A model generated the notes under the pieces. It did no database searches and was not told the origin of the DNA. It saw only the letters and a list, made by a program, of their open reading frames with translations. Below are positions 18,101-27,939 of a stretch of DNA of 64,000 nucleotides, in pieces. A program made the translations under genes and the position numbers. This stretch comes from Phyllobacterium zundukense (GTDB lineage Bacteria > Pseudomonadota > Alphaproteobacteria > Rhizobiales > Rhizobiaceae): positions 2,826,501 through 2,890,500 of the forward strand of contig NZ_CP017940.1 of the NCBI RefSeq assembly GCF_002764115.1, read 5' to 3'. Positions within the stretch are counted from its first letter, which is position 1. Each line of letters starts with the position of its first letter.

Positions 18101-19492
18101 ATGAGCTCTACCCGTACCGAAACAGATACTTTTGGTCCCATCGAAGTCGCCGCGGACAAATATTGGGGCGCGCAGACCGAACGCTCACTGCACAATTTCA
18201 AGATCGGCAGCGAGAGAATGCCGATCCCGCTGGTACGTGCTCTTGGTATTGTCAAACGTGCTGCGGCCGAAACCAACATGGCACTGGGCAAGCTCGACGA
18301 AGTGATCGGCCGCGCCATCACGGTGGCTGCGGAAGAAGTTATCGAGGGCAAGCTCGACGATCACTTCCCGCTGGTCGTCTGGCAGACAGGCTCCGGCACC
18401 CAGTCGAACATGAATGCGAATGAGGTCATTTCCAACCGCGCCATCGAAATGCTGGGCGGCACCAAGGGCTCAAAGAAGCCGGTTCATCCAAACGACCATG
18501 TCAATATGAGTCAGTCGTCGAACGACACGTTCCCGACCGCGATCCACATCGCCACGGCAGTCGAAGCAACCGAACGCCTCTATCCCGCGCTCGGCCATTT
18601 GACAGCCGCCTTGGCGAAGAAGGAAAAGGCATTTGCCGATATCATCAAGATCGGCCGCACTCACACGCAGGATGCAACGCCGGTAACGCTGGGCCAGGAA
18701 TTCTCGGGCTATCGCGCGGCGCTGGAATACGGCCGCAAGCGCATCGAGCAGAGCCTTGCCGACGTGTTCCTGCTGGCCCAGGGCGGTACCGCCGTGGGTA
18801 CCGGCCTCAATGCGCCGATCGGCTTTGAAACAGGTTTTGCCGAGGCGGTCTCTGACATCACCGGCCTGCCCTTCAAGACCGCCCCGAACAAGTTCGAGGC
18901 ACTGGCAAGCCACGGCGCGCTCGCCAACTTCCATGGCAGCCTCAACGCGCTTGCCACTGATCTGTTCAAGATCGCCAATGACATCCGCTTCCTCGGTTCT
19001 GGCCCGCGTTCCGGCCTTGGAGAGTTGAAACTGCCGGAAAACGAGCCGGGCTCATCGATCATGCCGGGCAAGGTCAACCCAACGCAGGCCGAGGCGCTGA
19101 CCATGGTCGCCACGCAGGTGTTTGGCAATCAAACGACAGTGACAGTCGCTGCCAGCCAGGGCCACTTCGAACTCAATGTGTTCAAGCCTGTGATTGCACT
19201 GAATGTTCTGCAGTCGATCCGTCTGCTCTCGGATTCCATGGTCTCCTTCGCAGACAATTGCGTTGAAGGCATCGAGGCTGACGAAGTCCGCATCAAGGAT
19301 CTGCTCGAGCGGTCGCTGATGCTCGTCACGGCCCTTGCTCCGGCGATTGGCTATGACAATGCGGCGAAGATCGCCAAGACGGCCCATAAGAACGGCACGA
19401 CCTTGCGCGAAGAAGCACTCGCCAGCGGTCATGTGTCGGCCGAAGACTATGATCGCCTTGTTCGTGCAGAGCGCATGATTGCCCCGGAGTAA
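18101..19492 (+). CDS. fumC: Class II fumarate hydratase
   Basis: A 463-residue TCA-cycle enzyme interconverting fumarate and malate in the cytoplasm. This is the iron-free, oxidant-stable class. It has [55 protein letters not shown] and the superfamily signature [13 protein letters not shown]. It is full length. Aspartase (AspA) is the main lookalike, but the opening [23 protein letters not shown] and the length favour FumC. It is flanked by a DoxX gene downstream. Confidence 0.97.
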   Translation: MSSTRTETDTFGPIEVAADKYWGAQTERSLHNFKIGSERMPIPLVRALGIVKRAAAETNMALGKLDEVIGRAITVAAEEVIEGKLDDHFPLVVWQTGSGTQSNMNANEVISNRAIEMLGGTKGSKKPVHPNDHVNMSQSSNDTFPTAIHIATAVEATERLYPALGHLTAALAKKEKAFADIIKIGRTHTQDATPVTLGQEFSGYRAALEYGRKRIEQSLADVFLLAQGGTAVGTGLNAPIGFETGFAEAVSDITGLPFKTAPNKFEALASHGALANFHGSLNALATDLFKIANDIRFLGSGPRSGLGELKLPENEPGSSIMPGKVNPTQAEALTMVATQVFGNQTTVTVAASQGHFELNVFKPVIALNVLQSIRLLSDSMVSFADNCVEGIEADEVRIKDLLERSLMLVTALAPAIGYDNAAKIAKTAHKNGTTLREEALASGHVSAEDYDRLVRAERMIAPE

Positions 19493-19602
19493 GATTAGAA
19501 AATCATTTTAATGTGAACAATCTGTCGAGAAAATAGTGGCTTTGTTTGACAATCAAATTTAGCTATTTGGCTGTCACGACAAAAACCCGGAGAAGTTTCC
19601 TT

Positions 19603-19989
19603 ATGTCCAACAATGCAATTGTTACGCTGATAAGCCGCATCCTGCTTTCGATATTGTTCATTCCCGCCGGCTTCGGCAAGCTGACTGCCATTGCAGGCAC
19701 TGCGGGATATTTTGCTTCCAAAGGCCTGCCGCTGCCAACGGTCACGGCGGTTATTGTAGGCCTGGTTGAATTTCTTGGCGGTCTTGCCGTCCTCATCGGC
19801 TTCCAGACCCGTTACGCCGCAATCCTGCTCGGTTTATTCACCATTGCCGCTGCGTTCGTCGGTCATCTGGTTCCCTGGGATCAGGCGAACCAGATAAACT
19901 TCTTCAAGAACCTCGCAATTGCCGGTGGTTTCTTCGTACTCGCCCAGTATGGCGCGGGTGCGCTTTCGGTCGACGCCAAGCGCGGCTGA
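19603..19989 (+). CDS. DoxX family membrane protein
   Basis: A 128-residue inner-membrane protein with about four helices (ILLSILFIPAGFGKLTAI; TAVIVGLVEFLGGLAVLIGF; YAAILLGLFTIAAAFVGHL; NLAIAGGFFVLAQYG). The family includes the DoxD-like subunits and MSMEG-type oxidoreductase complex parts, linked to thiol and oxidative stress in some bacteria. GGAGAAG lies before the ATG at 19603; the open frame to 19546 is not needed. The gene ends before a strong bidirectional terminator. Confidence 0.88.
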   Translation: MSNNAIVTLISRILLSILFIPAGFGKLTAIAGTAGYFASKGLPLPTVTAVIVGLVEFLGGLAVLIGFQTRYAAILLGLFTIAAAFVGHLVPWDQANQINFFKNLAIAGGFFVLAQYGAGALSVDAKRG

Positions 19990-20010
19990 TCGATCCAATA
20001 TCGACCAAGA

Positions 20011-20037
20011 AAAAGGCCGCTTCGAGCGGCCTTTTTT
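20011..20037. terminator. Bidirectional intrinsic terminator
   Basis: AAAAGGCCGC and GCGGCCTTTT form a 10-base stem with a TTCGA loop, A-tract on one side and T-tract on the other. It serves the convergent DoxX and msrA genes. Confidence 0.93.
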
Positions 20038-20052
20038 GATGATGCCTCAATC

Positions 20053-20742
20053 TCAGTTAGACGCTTTGGCCTCGCTGACAAGCACAGGCTTGTCGCGGTA
20101 ATCCTGCGGGAACAATTTGCTCAGGTTTTCGATCTTGGGCAGATCGTAATAGGCGATGTAGGGCTGCGATGGATGGATCGTCGCATAGTCCTGGTGATAG
20201 GCTTCGGCCGGGTAGAATTTATCCAGCGATGAAACCTTCGTGACTATCGGACGGGAATAGACCTTCGCCTTGTCGAGCTGAGTGATATAGGCCTTTGCGA
20301 TCTTTTCCTGGTCGGCGCTGGTTGTGAAGATGGCCGAGCGATATTGCGTCCCGGAATCCGGACCCTGGCGGTTCAGTTCGGTTGGATTGTGAACGACCGA
20401 GAAATAGACCTGCAGGATCTTTCCGAGGCTGACGACTTTCGGATCGAATGTCACTTCAACCGACTCCGCATGGCCGGTATCGCCGCCGCTGACGATCTCG
20501 TAGCTCGCGGTTTCCTTCTTGCCGCCCGAATAGCCGGACACGGCATTGGTCACGCCCTTCATGTGCTGGTAGACACCCTGCACGCCCCAAAAGCACCCGC
20601 CGGCAAGGACGATCGTCTCAGGTTTTGCCGAGGCGGTTTGATCGATCGCGGGTGGTGGAACCATGGTGACGGTCTCGCCGGCAAGGGCGCATCCGGGAGA
20701 AAGCAAGATCGTTGCAGCGAGCAAGAAATGATGGAATTTCAT
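20053..20742 (-). CDS. msrA: Exported peptide-methionine (S)-S-oxide reductase
   Basis: A 229-residue MsrA with a Sec signal peptide (about residues 1-21, SPGCALA followed by GETV). The catalytic motif is VLAGGCFWGVQG with the nucleophile Cys50, followed by the usual VSGYSGG, EVTFDP and RSAIFTTS blocks. It repairs the S epimer of methionine sulfoxide. The signal peptide places it in the periplasm, unlike cytosolic MsrA. It lies 20 bases downstream of msrB, which also carries an export signal, so the two form one envelope repair operon. Confidence 0.95.
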   Translation of the reverse strand: MKFHHFLLAATILLSPGCALAGETVTMVPPPAIDQTASAKPETIVLAGGCFWGVQGVYQHMKGVTNAVSGYSGGKKETASYEIVSGGDTGHAESVEVTFDPKVVSLGKILQVYFSVVHNPTELNRQGPDSGTQYRSAIFTTSADQEKIAKAYITQLDKAKVYSRPIVTKVSSLDKFYPAEAYHQDYATIHPSQPYIAYYDLPKIENLSKLFPQDYRDKPVLVSEAKASN

Positions 20743-20762
20743 GGATCTGATCCTTTGAGTTC

Positions 20763-21257
20763 TCAGGCAGCGGCCGGTTTGAATGTCAAGGCGACACCGT
20801 TCATGCAGTAGCGCAGGCCGGTCGGCTTTGGCCCGTCATCGAAGACATGGCCGAGGTGGCCACCGCAGCGATGGCATTCGACCGCCGTGCGCGTCATGCC
20901 GAAAGAGCTGTCGGATATCTCGTTGACGGCACCCTTCATCGGCAACCAGAAACTCGGCCAGCCAGTGCCACTGTCAAATTTGGTATCTGAATCAAAGAGC
21001 GGCAGATCGCAGCCGGCGCAGGCAAAAATACCCTTGCGTTTTTCATGGTTGAGCGGGCTGGTGAAGGGCGCTTCGGTTCCTTCCTGGCGCAAGACATCAT
21101 ACTGCTCGGGCGTCAGTAGCTTCCTCCATTCCGCATCCGTATGCTCGACTTCGAAAGTACCAGCCGCATGGGCTGTCGGCGTGCTCGCAAATCGTGTCGC
21201 CACGAATGCGCCAAGCCCCGCTATCGCACCGCCAAAAAGCGTTCGACGTGTCATCAT
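20763..21257 (-). CDS. msrB: Exported peptide-methionine (R)-S-oxide reductase
   Basis: A 164-residue MsrB that reduces the R epimer of methionine sulfoxide. The N terminus MTRRTLFGGAIAGLGAF is a Tat-type signal (twin Arg, hydrophobic stretch, then AHAAG). The zinc site is two CxxC pairs (CAGC, CHRC), and the catalytic Cys is in RYCMNGVALTF. GGGAG lies 7 bases before the first of two adjacent ATGs. With msrA downstream it forms a periplasmic repair pair; the electron donor (for example a DsbD-like protein) is not in this window. Confidence 0.95.
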   Translation of the reverse strand: MMTRRTLFGGAIAGLGAFVATRFASTPTAHAAGTFEVEHTDAEWRKLLTPEQYDVLRQEGTEAPFTSPLNHEKRKGIFACAGCDLPLFDSDTKFDSGTGWPSFWLPMKGAVNEISDSSFGMTRTAVECHRCGGHLGHVFDDGPKPTGLRYCMNGVALTFKPAAA

Positions 21258-21371
21258 GACTAAACTCCCAGGGTCATTATACCGATCATATTCGGTCTTC
21301 TGCAGGGAAATACGTCTGGATCGCCGGAAAGGTTACATAACAGGCGCCGAATCACGGAGAGTTGATAGCGA

Positions 21372-22070
21372 TCAGCGCTTGGCCAGTGCGGCCTTGATGC
21401 GTTGCGACAATTCTGCAACCGCCTTGGTTTCGGCAGTATCAAGCGATGAAATCAGACAGGCCTGCGACTTCAGGATCACGCCATCTTCGAGAACCTTGAG
21501 ATGATTGGCGTGCAAAGTCGATCCGGTCGAGGTGATATCGACGATGATATCAGCGGAACCCGAAGCAGGAGCGCCCTCGGTAGCGCCGAGGCTTTCGACG
21601 ATACGATAGACCTGGATGCCATGCATCTGTGAGAAGAACTGCTGGGTCAACCGCCAGTACTTCGTGGCGATACGCAGCCGGCGGCCATGGCGCTGGCGGA
21701 AATCGGCAGCAACGTCATCGAGGTCCGCCATGGTCGATACATCGTACCAGACCTCCGGCACCGCAACGACGACATCCGCATGGCCGAAGCCAAGCCGCGC
21801 CTCGATCTGAACCCGTTCATCCGTTGAGGACAAGGTTTCGCGGATCAGATCTTCCCCCGTTACACCCAGATCGACGCTGCCATAGCCAAGTTCACGAGCG
21901 ATTTCCGATGCGGAGAGAAACAGGATGTCGATCTGGCTCTCGCCCTTGACCTGCGCCCGGTAATTGCGCTGGTCCTTCGGCAGGATCACGCTCAGTCCAG
22001 CACTCTCGAGCACTTCGAGCGCCTGTTCCTTCAGACGGCCTTTGGAGGGAAGCGCCAAGGTGACGGTCAT
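21372..22070 (-). CDS. hisG: ATP phosphoribosyltransferase, short form
   Basis: A 232-residue HisG(S), the catalytic subunit of the first step of histidine synthesis (ATP plus PRPP). It begins [18 protein letters not shown], contains the [23 protein letters not shown] region, and ends with the PRPP-loop area [22 protein letters not shown]. The short form lacks the C-terminal regulatory domain and needs HisZ. Its ATG overlaps the hisZ stop by four bases. Confidence 0.96.
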   Translation of the reverse strand: MTVTLALPSKGRLKEQALEVLESAGLSVILPKDQRNYRAQVKGESQIDILFLSASEIARELGYGSVDLGVTGEDLIRETLSSTDERVQIEARLGFGHADVVVAVPEVWYDVSTMADLDDVAADFRQRHGRRLRIATKYWRLTQQFFSQMHGIQVYRIVESLGATEGAPASGSADIIVDITSTGSTLHANHLKVLEDGVILKSQACLISSLDTAETKAVAELSQRIKAALAKR

Positions 22071-23209
22071 TGCGCATCTCCTGGAGCACTCTCGGCAATA
22101 TGCTCGAGCCGGTCGAGCCAGATCGAAAAGCCGACACCCGGAATGGAGCCGACAGCGCCCAGCATGGTCAATAGCCGGTCGTAGCGTCCGCCGCCAACAA
22201 TCGCGCCAAGTTCGGTATTTTTCAACGCGCGGGTTTCGTAGACCAGCCCGGTATAGTAATCGAGCGGGCGGCCAAAAGCGGCATCATAGATGATATTCTC
22301 GTGTCCGATTCCTGCCTCTACAACCGACGCGGCGCGCGCCTCGAACTGTTCCAGCGCAGGGCCGAGGTCGAACTCGTTGGAGCGGGCGAAGGTGAGCAAT
22401 TGGCCGGCCGCAGACTGCAGCGGAACGCGGATCGCAAGGAAGCTTTCCAGGGCAGAAATTGTCTTGGCAGGCAGCTTGACCGAAGCGAGGGTCGTTTTCT
22501 CGATCATGCGGCGCGCAATCTCGATTGGCGCACGCCCGGCGCCAGGCGAAATACCGGCTGCCTGCATGTCCTGTTCCAGTTCGGCAGCAAGTCCAGCCTC
22601 GTCGCCCTTTGCCACAAGCGCGGCGAGACGATCCGGCAGCGTGTCATTTTGCCGGTCGGAGGAAAGGTCTTCGAGCAAGCCTTTCAATTGCCCCGGATTG
22701 CCGAAGGCGCGCGCGAGCTTCTTCTGCCAGCCGCGGGGCAGACCGAGCGCCGCCAGCACCGCCTCGAAGATTGCCTGATCGCCGAGCAAGGTTTCCAGTT
22801 CCGCGTGCGGAGCAACCAGCCGGATCGCAGCCAATGCATCAGCGAGGGAACGCGCATCGGCGCGGGCCCGGTTGGCATCGCCAAGATCCTCGATGCCAGC
22901 CTGGAAGAATTCATTGCCGCCCTCGCGGCGCTGGCGAAACACTTCGCCAAGATAGGCATAGCGTTTTGGTGTTGCCGCGTTGCGTTCGATATGATTGCGG
23001 CAAACGGGAATGGTGAATTCGGGTCGCAGGCAAAGGCTCTGGCCGTTTTCGTTCTCGGTCAGGAAAATCCGGCGGCGCAGGTCCTCGCCGGCCATGTCCA
23101 GAAACTGGTCGGCCGGCTGGATGACCGGAATATCGACGAGCTCGGCATCGCGCCCCGAGATCAGCGCGGCAAGCTCACCGGAAAAGGCTGGGGCGCGGGA
23201 GGCGGTCAT
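22067..23209 (-). CDS. hisZ: HisZ, regulatory subunit of ATP phosphoribosyltransferase
   Basis: A 380-residue HisRS paralogue lacking the anticodon-binding domain. Class II synthetase motif-like blocks remain ([58 protein letters not shown]), but it does not charge tRNA. It assembles with short HisG to form an octamer and carries histidine feedback control. It sits between hisS and hisG with 6-base spacing and a 4-base overlap, so the three genes are one transcript. Confidence 0.95.
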   Translation of the reverse strand: MTASRAPAFSGELAALISGRDAELVDIPVIQPADQFLDMAGEDLRRRIFLTENENGQSLCLRPEFTIPVCRNHIERNAATPKRYAYLGEVFRQRREGGNEFFQAGIEDLGDANRARADARSLADALAAIRLVAPHAELETLLGDQAIFEAVLAALGLPRGWQKKLARAFGNPGQLKGLLEDLSSDRQNDTLPDRLAALVAKGDEAGLAAELEQDMQAAGISPGAGRAPIEIARRMIEKTTLASVKLPAKTISALESFLAIRVPLQSAAGQLLTFARSNEFDLGPALEQFEARAASVVEAGIGHENIIYDAAFGRPLDYYTGLVYETRALKNTELGAIVGGGRYDRLLTMLGAVGSIPGVGFSIWLDRLEHIAESAPGDAQ

Positions 23210-23215
23210 CCGGGG

Positions 23216-24817
23216 TTATTGCGCCTTCGATGCGTTGGCGCGATCCTCGGCCTGCGCTTCGCGTATCTTGCGAACCTCGGCAACGAGGTCGCTTTCCTTG
23301 GCAGTGATCTGCGCGGGGCGGCTTTCACGCCACGTGACATTGTCCTCGATTTCCGCCGAGAGGCGCGCACCTTCGATCAGGTCCTTGATCTGCACTTCGC
23401 CATTGTCGCGTTCCTGCGAGCCCTGGATGATGACGCAAGGCGCGCCGCGGCGATCGGCATATTTCATCTGCGGCTTCATGCCGGAACCGCCGAGATACAT
23501 TTCGGCGCGGATCCCGGCCTGCCGCAGCTCCGAAACCATCTTCTGATAGCGGCCAAGGCTGACTGTATCCCTGTCCATCACCAGAACGACGACGGGACCG
23601 ATATTATCGGAAGTGTCCAGCTTGCCCAGATTCTTCAAGGCGGTCATCAGGCGCGAGACGCCGATGGAAAAGCCCGTCGCTGGCACCGGTTCGCCGCGGA
23701 AACGCGAGACCAGGCCGTCATAACGCCCGCCGCCACCGACCGAGCCGAAACGAACGATCTGGCCATCTTCATTGGGGATTTCCGCCAGAAGTTCTGCTTC
23801 AAAAACCGGTCCAGTGTAGTATTCAAGGCCTCGAACGACCGAAGAATCGACCATCACTCGGTCGGCATCATAGCCTGCTGATACACAAAGAGCTGAAAGC
23901 TCCTCTAGCTCGGATACTCCTTGTTGGCCTGTTGTCGATTCACCGACCACCTGCCGCCAAGCATCAAACGACATTGAACTTGATCTAAAAGTACCCTCTC
24001 CAAATGGGTCTACGGGCGATTTTGCTCCACTTTGTATAAGATCGGGCCTACCCTCTCGAAAGGCGGTTCCAAGGTAGGCTAGAACCTTGGATATGCCATC
24101 CTCATCCAACCCGGCGCCCTTTGTGAAATCGCCCTCACCTTCCTTGCCGCCGTCCCACCGGCCGGCGCCAAGCAGCAGGCGCACGCCATCCACGCCGAAC
24201 TTGTCAAGCTTATCGATCGCCCGCAGCACGGTGAGGCGCTTTCCTGCATTTTCATCGCCGGCAAGGCCGATCGCATCCAGCACGCCGTCCAGAACCTTGC
24301 GGTTGTTGACACGGATGACATAGTCACCGCGCTTGATGCCCAGTGCTTCCATGACATCGGCCATCATCATGCACATTTCCGCATCCGCCGAGACGGAGGG
24401 CGCGCCGACCGTATCGGCGTCGAACTGCATGAACTGGCGGAACCGGCCCGGGCCCGGCTTCTCATTGCGGAACACCCAGCCGGAGCGATAGCTGCGATAG
24501 GGTTTTGGAATGCTCTCGTAATTTTCGGCGACATAGCGCGCCAAGGGCGCTGTCAGATCGTAGCGCAACGACAGCCATTGCTCGTCATCGTCCTGAAACG
24601 AGAACACGCCTTCATTGGGGCGGTCCTGATCGGGGAGGAATTTGCCGAGCGCATCGGTATATTCGATCAGCGGCGTTTCGACGGGCTCGAAGCCATAAAG
24701 CTCATAGACCTTGCGGATTTCCGCCATCATCTTTTCGGCAGCGCGCAGATCATCCGGCACACGGTCCACGAAACCGCGCGGCAGTCGCGCTTTTACCCTG
24801 TCTGCCTTTGTTGCCAT
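23216..24817 (-). CDS. hisS: Histidyl-tRNA synthetase
   Basis: A 533-residue class II synthetase that charges tRNA-His. Motif 1 is [19 protein letters not shown], motif 2 has [16 protein letters not shown] and [15 protein letters not shown], the HisRS signatures are [16 protein letters not shown] and [14 protein letters not shown], and the C-terminal anticodon-binding domain follows. It is a little longer than many relatives. The stretch coded around 23865-24100 uses codons (CTA, AGA, GTA, TTA-like) that are rare elsewhere in the gene; see findings. It is the first gene of hisS-hisZ-hisG. Confidence 0.97.
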   Translation of the reverse strand: MATKADRVKARLPRGFVDRVPDDLRAAEKMMAEIRKVYELYGFEPVETPLIEYTDALGKFLPDQDRPNEGVFSFQDDDEQWLSLRYDLTAPLARYVAENYESIPKPYRSYRSGWVFRNEKPGPGRFRQFMQFDADTVGAPSVSADAEMCMMMADVMEALGIKRGDYVIRVNNRKVLDGVLDAIGLAGDENAGKRLTVLRAIDKLDKFGVDGVRLLLGAGRWDGGKEGEGDFTKGAGLDEDGISKVLAYLGTAFREGRPDLIQSGAKSPVDPFGEGTFRSSSMSFDAWRQVVGESTTGQQGVSELEELSALCVSAGYDADRVMVDSSVVRGLEYYTGPVFEAELLAEIPNEDGQIVRFGSVGGGGRYDGLVSRFRGEPVPATGFSIGVSRLMTALKNLGKLDTSDNIGPVVVLVMDRDTVSLGRYQKMVSELRQAGIRAEMYLGGSGMKPQMKYADRRGAPCVIIQGSQERDNGEVQIKDLIEGARLSAEIEDNVTWRESRPAQITAKESDLVAEVRKIREAQAEDRANASKAQ

Positions 24818-24904
24818 GATGATGATCCAAACCTTTGAAATTCTAGCGATTGCCGGAGCGGGTTTGCTCTAGACTATCAAGGCTTCAAGGGCAAGGATTG
24901 AACG

Positions 24905-25552
24905 TCATTTGGGACGTTTGAAGCTCGCGCGCAGCTTTTCGATTTCCTGGCGGCACTTGCAGCCTTCGATATGGTCATTGACGAGGCCCATCGCCTGCAT
25001 ATGCGCATACATCGTCGTTGGACCAACAAAACTCCAGCCGCGCTTCTTCAGGTCATTGGACAGGCGGATCGAAGTTGGGGATGTCGGGTTTGCAATGAGT
25101 GTGGGATAGTCGACAATCTTGGGACGCTCATCTGACGGTGGCTCAAACTGCCAGAAATAAGCAGCGAGCGAGCCTGTTTCCTTGACGAGTTCAATGGCGC
25201 GCTTGGCGTTGTTGATCGCGGAATTGATCTTGCCACGGTGGCGGATAATGCCTGCATTGCCGAGCAGCCGCTCCACATCCTTCTCGCCATAACGGGCGAT
25301 ACGGTGATAATCGAAGCGATCAAAGGCTTCGCGGAAATTCTGGCGCTTGCGCAGAATGGTCAGCCAGGACAGGCCCGATTGAAAGCCTTCGAGGCAGATC
25401 TTTTCGAACAGCCGCGTATCGTCCGTCACCGGCCTGCCCCACTCATGGTCGTGGTAATGCACGTATTCCGGCAGTGTGCCCGGCCAGAAACAGCGGGTAT
25501 CGCCGTCCTCGCCGGTAATCAGGCCAGTCTTGACCGGAGTATCGTCTTGCAT
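24905..25552 (-). CDS. tag: DNA-3-methyladenine glycosylase I
   Basis: A 215-residue constitutive base-excision glycosylase that removes 3-methyladenine. Hallmarks are RCFWPGTLPEYVHYHDHEWGRPVTDDTRLFEKICLEGFQSGLSW at the N terminus, the helix-hairpin-helix-like region, and a zinc-site C terminus (HIEGCKCRQEIEKL). I use the ATG at 25552 (MQDDTPVKTG); the open frame runs to 25768 but that part is unlike the family and covers the promoter of the divergent transpeptidase gene. Confidence 0.94.
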   Translation of the reverse strand: MQDDTPVKTGLITGEDGDTRCFWPGTLPEYVHYHDHEWGRPVTDDTRLFEKICLEGFQSGLSWLTILRKRQNFREAFDRFDYHRIARYGEKDVERLLGNAGIIRHRGKINSAINNAKRAIELVKETGSLAAYFWQFEPPSDERPKIVDYPTLIANPTSPTSIRLSNDLKKRGWSFVGPTTMYAHMQAMGLVNDHIEGCKCRQEIEKLRASFKRPK

Positions 25553-25737
25553 ATCGCCTGCCTTTTTCCAAACATTAACCAGATTTGCAAACCCGCCGGT
25601 AACCACACCAAATGGTTTCGACAAAGAATCGCATTTTATTGATCTCGATTCACTTTTTTCTACCTCAGCGCAGGCAAACTCAATCCGAAAACTGACAAAT
25701 CCTGTCAGCAGTGTTTGTTGCCTTGAGAATAGACCCG

Positions 25738-26529
25738 ATGAAATCTGCATATCTGCTTCTGGTATCATGCCTGGCCGTTACCTTTACCAGCAGCGCGATG
25801 GCCAGCGAGCGCTACGCAACAAGACCGCCGGTGGTCATGAGCCCGGATCTGTCGGCACCCTGGGTGATGCAATTGCGCCAAAGGCCAGTCGGAACGTCCG
25901 CGAATATTCGCGACCGCCTGGTCCTGAGCGAGCCGCCTGCGCGCGGCACGATCAAGCAGCGCGACCGCCGCATCGTGCGCAGGGAGTCCGTCGCAAATCC
26001 GGCTGTCCGGGAGGTGTCGTTCCAACACCCCGATACACCGGCGGGCGATCAGCCGCCGAAAAAGCGGGGCATGGATCCGAGATTCCTGCCGCAGTCCGTG
26101 GCTTATGATGGTCCGGAGAAGCCCGGAACCATCGTCATCGATACATCGCAACGTTTCCTGTACCTCGTCGAAGCGGGCGGTACGGCACAGCGCTATGGCG
26201 TCGGCGTCGGCAAGGAAGGCTTCGGCTGGTCCGGGACCAATACGATCAGCCGCAAGGCCGAGTGGCCTGACTGGAATCCACCTGCATCTATGATCGAGCG
26301 CGAGAGACGCAAGGGCCACTACATCCCGGCACATATGGAAGGCGGTGTCGCCAATCCTCTTGGTGCGCGCGCGCTCTATCTCGGTTCGACGCTGTATCGC
26401 ATTCACGGCACCAATGCCCCATGGACAATTGGACATGCCGTATCCAGCGGCTGTATCCGCATGCGCAATGAAGACGTTACCGACCTTTATGAGCGGGTCA
26501 ATGTCGGCACGAGAGTCGTCGTGATGTGA
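25738..26529 (+). CDS. L,D-transpeptidase (YkuD family)
   Basis: A 263-residue exported enzyme with a Sec signal (MKSAYLLLVSCLAVTFTSSAMA). A basic linker leads to the YkuD catalytic domain: GTIVIDTSQRFLYLVEAGG, YGVGVGKEGFGWSG, and the active site HGTNAPWTIGHAVSSGCIRM, with the His and Cys of the HxxGCxR-type motif. Such enzymes form 3-3 peptidoglycan cross-links or attach outer membrane proteins to the wall in the periplasm. Rhizobia carry many paralogues, so the specific role is unknown. The start at 25738 gives the full signal peptide. Confidence 0.93.
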   Translation: MKSAYLLLVSCLAVTFTSSAMASERYATRPPVVMSPDLSAPWVMQLRQRPVGTSANIRDRLVLSEPPARGTIKQRDRRIVRRESVANPAVREVSFQHPDTPAGDQPPKKRGMDPRFLPQSVAYDGPEKPGTIVIDTSQRFLYLVEAGGTAQRYGVGVGKEGFGWSGTNTISRKAEWPDWNPPASMIERERRKGHYIPAHMEGGVANPLGARALYLGSTLYRIHGTNAPWTIGHAVSSGCIRMRNEDVTDLYERVNVGTRVVVM

Positions 26530-26570
26530 GAGTTAATGGGGGCCGGCACCGGGGGCGGTGCCGGGAAACT

Positions 26571-26603
26571 GGGCAGCGGTTCACCGGAATCGCTGCCCTT
26601 TTT
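26571..26603. terminator. Intrinsic terminator after the L,D-transpeptidase gene
   Basis: GGGCAGCG and CGCTGCCC form an 8-base stem with a 12-base loop, followed by TTTTT. It lies between convergent genes, just before the glcF stop. Confidence 0.88.
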
Positions 26604-26605
26604 AT

Positions 26606-27937
26606 TTATTCGGCCGCGTGCAGGAATGGTTTGGGTGAAGGAACGCCTTCCGGCTTCGGGCCGCCATAGACCCAATCCAGCAGTTCCACCGTGTGCACGA
26701 TCGGCAGTTTGGAACCGCTGGCGATCTGGGTGATGCAGCCAATATTGCCGGTGGCGATGAGGCTCGCGCCCGTTGCCTCGATGTTCTTCACCGTCCGATC
26801 GCGCAGGGTACGGGCAATCTCTGCCTGCATGATATTGTAGGTGCCGGCCGAGCCGCAGCACAGATGCCCTTCAGCTGGCTCCTTGACGATGAAACCTGCC
26901 GCTTTAAGCAAATCCTTGGGCTGGCGCGTGATCTTCTGTCCGTGCTGCATCGAACAGGCCGAGTGATAGGCAACAGTCAAGCCTGCCGGTTGCTTTGGTG
27001 CAGGCAGGTCGAGTGTCGTCAGATATTCGGTGATATCCTTGGCCAGCGCAGAAACACGCGCCGCCTTGTCCTTGTAGTTCGGGTCGAGCCGCAGCATGTA
27101 GCCGTAATCCTTGATCGTCGTGCCGCAACCCGACGCCGTTACCACGATCGCGTCGAGACCGCCCGCATCAAGCTCGCGCGTCCAGACATCCACATTGCGG
27201 CGGGCGTCGCCGAGCGCTTCGTCCTCACGGCCCATATGATGCACCAGTGAGCCGCAGCACCCCTCGCCCTTTGGCACGACCACTTCGATGCCAAGCCGTG
27301 TCAACAGCCGGATCGTCGCTTCATTGATGCCAGGCTTCAGCACCGGCTGGGCGCAGCCGGTAAGAATTGCAACCCTGGCCTTTTTCGTTATCTGAGGTGC
27401 ATGCGAGCCGGGCTCGGCAAAGCGCGATTTCGCGGGAACGGACTTGGGTGCAAGCTCGAGCATTGCAGCCACCGGCTTCAACGCCGACACGGATCTGAAC
27501 AGCGGTACGAAAGGACGGCCAAGCCTTGCAGCGTTGAGTGCAAAGCGAAAACGGCCGGGATAGGGCAGGACAAGAGCCAGCAAAGCGCGCGTGAGGCGGT
27601 TCATCACCGGGCGCTTGTAGGTCTTCTCAATGTGAGCACGGGCATTGTCCACCAGATGCATGTAATTGACGCCCGAGGGGCAGGTCGTCATGCAGGCGAG
27701 GCAGGACAGGCAGCGATCAACATGCCTGACGATCTGCTCATCCGCCGCTCGACCATTTTCCAGCATGTCCTTGATCAGGTAGATGCGCCCGCGCGGACTG
27801 TCGAGTTCATTGCCAAGCGTGACATAGGTCGGGCAAGTGGCGGTGCAGAAACCGCAATGGACGCATTTGCGCAGGATCTTTTCCGACTCGGCGACACCGG
27901 GATCCAGCAACTGCTCGGGGGTGAAATTTGTCTGCAC
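26606..27937 (-). CDS. glcF: Glycolate oxidase iron-sulfur subunit
   Basis: A 443-residue electron-transfer subunit of glycolate dehydrogenase. Two 4Fe-4S clusters are evident: CVHCGFCTATCP (near residue 26) and CLSCLACMTTCPSG (near residue 73). Two cysteine-rich CCG domains follow (GEGCCGSLVHHMG, HLCCGSAGTYN). It passes electrons from the flavin subunits to the quinone pool at the inner membrane. The start is two bases after the glcE stop, so translation is coupled. Confidence 0.95.
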   Translation of the reverse strand: MQTNFTPEQLLDPGVAESEKILRKCVHCGFCTATCPTYVTLGNELDSPRGRIYLIKDMLENGRAADEQIVRHVDRCLSCLACMTTCPSGVNYMHLVDNARAHIEKTYKRPVMNRLTRALLALVLPYPGRFRFALNAARLGRPFVPLFRSVSALKPVAAMLELAPKSVPAKSRFAEPGSHAPQITKKARVAILTGCAQPVLKPGINEATIRLLTRLGIEVVVPKGEGCCGSLVHHMGREDEALGDARRNVDVWTRELDAGGLDAIVVTASGCGTTIKDYGYMLRLDPNYKDKAARVSALAKDITEYLTTLDLPAPKQPAGLTVAYHSACSMQHGQKITRQPKDLLKAAGFIVKEPAEGHLCCGSAGTYNIMQAEIARTLRDRTVKNIEATGASLIATGNIGCITQIASGSKLPIVHTVELLDWVYGGPKPEGVPSPKPFLHAAE

Positions 27938-27939
27938 GT

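Noticed and set aside
22301..23881. Long open frame (526 codons) on the plus strand opposite hisZ and hisS
   Set aside because: It is antisense to two well-recognised genes and its product has no domain pattern. Long antisense frames are expected in GC-rich DNA.
23216..24817. Frameshift in hisS at the low-GC patch
   Set aside because: The frame stays open and both flanking motifs are in register, so the patch is a codon-usage anomaly and not a break.
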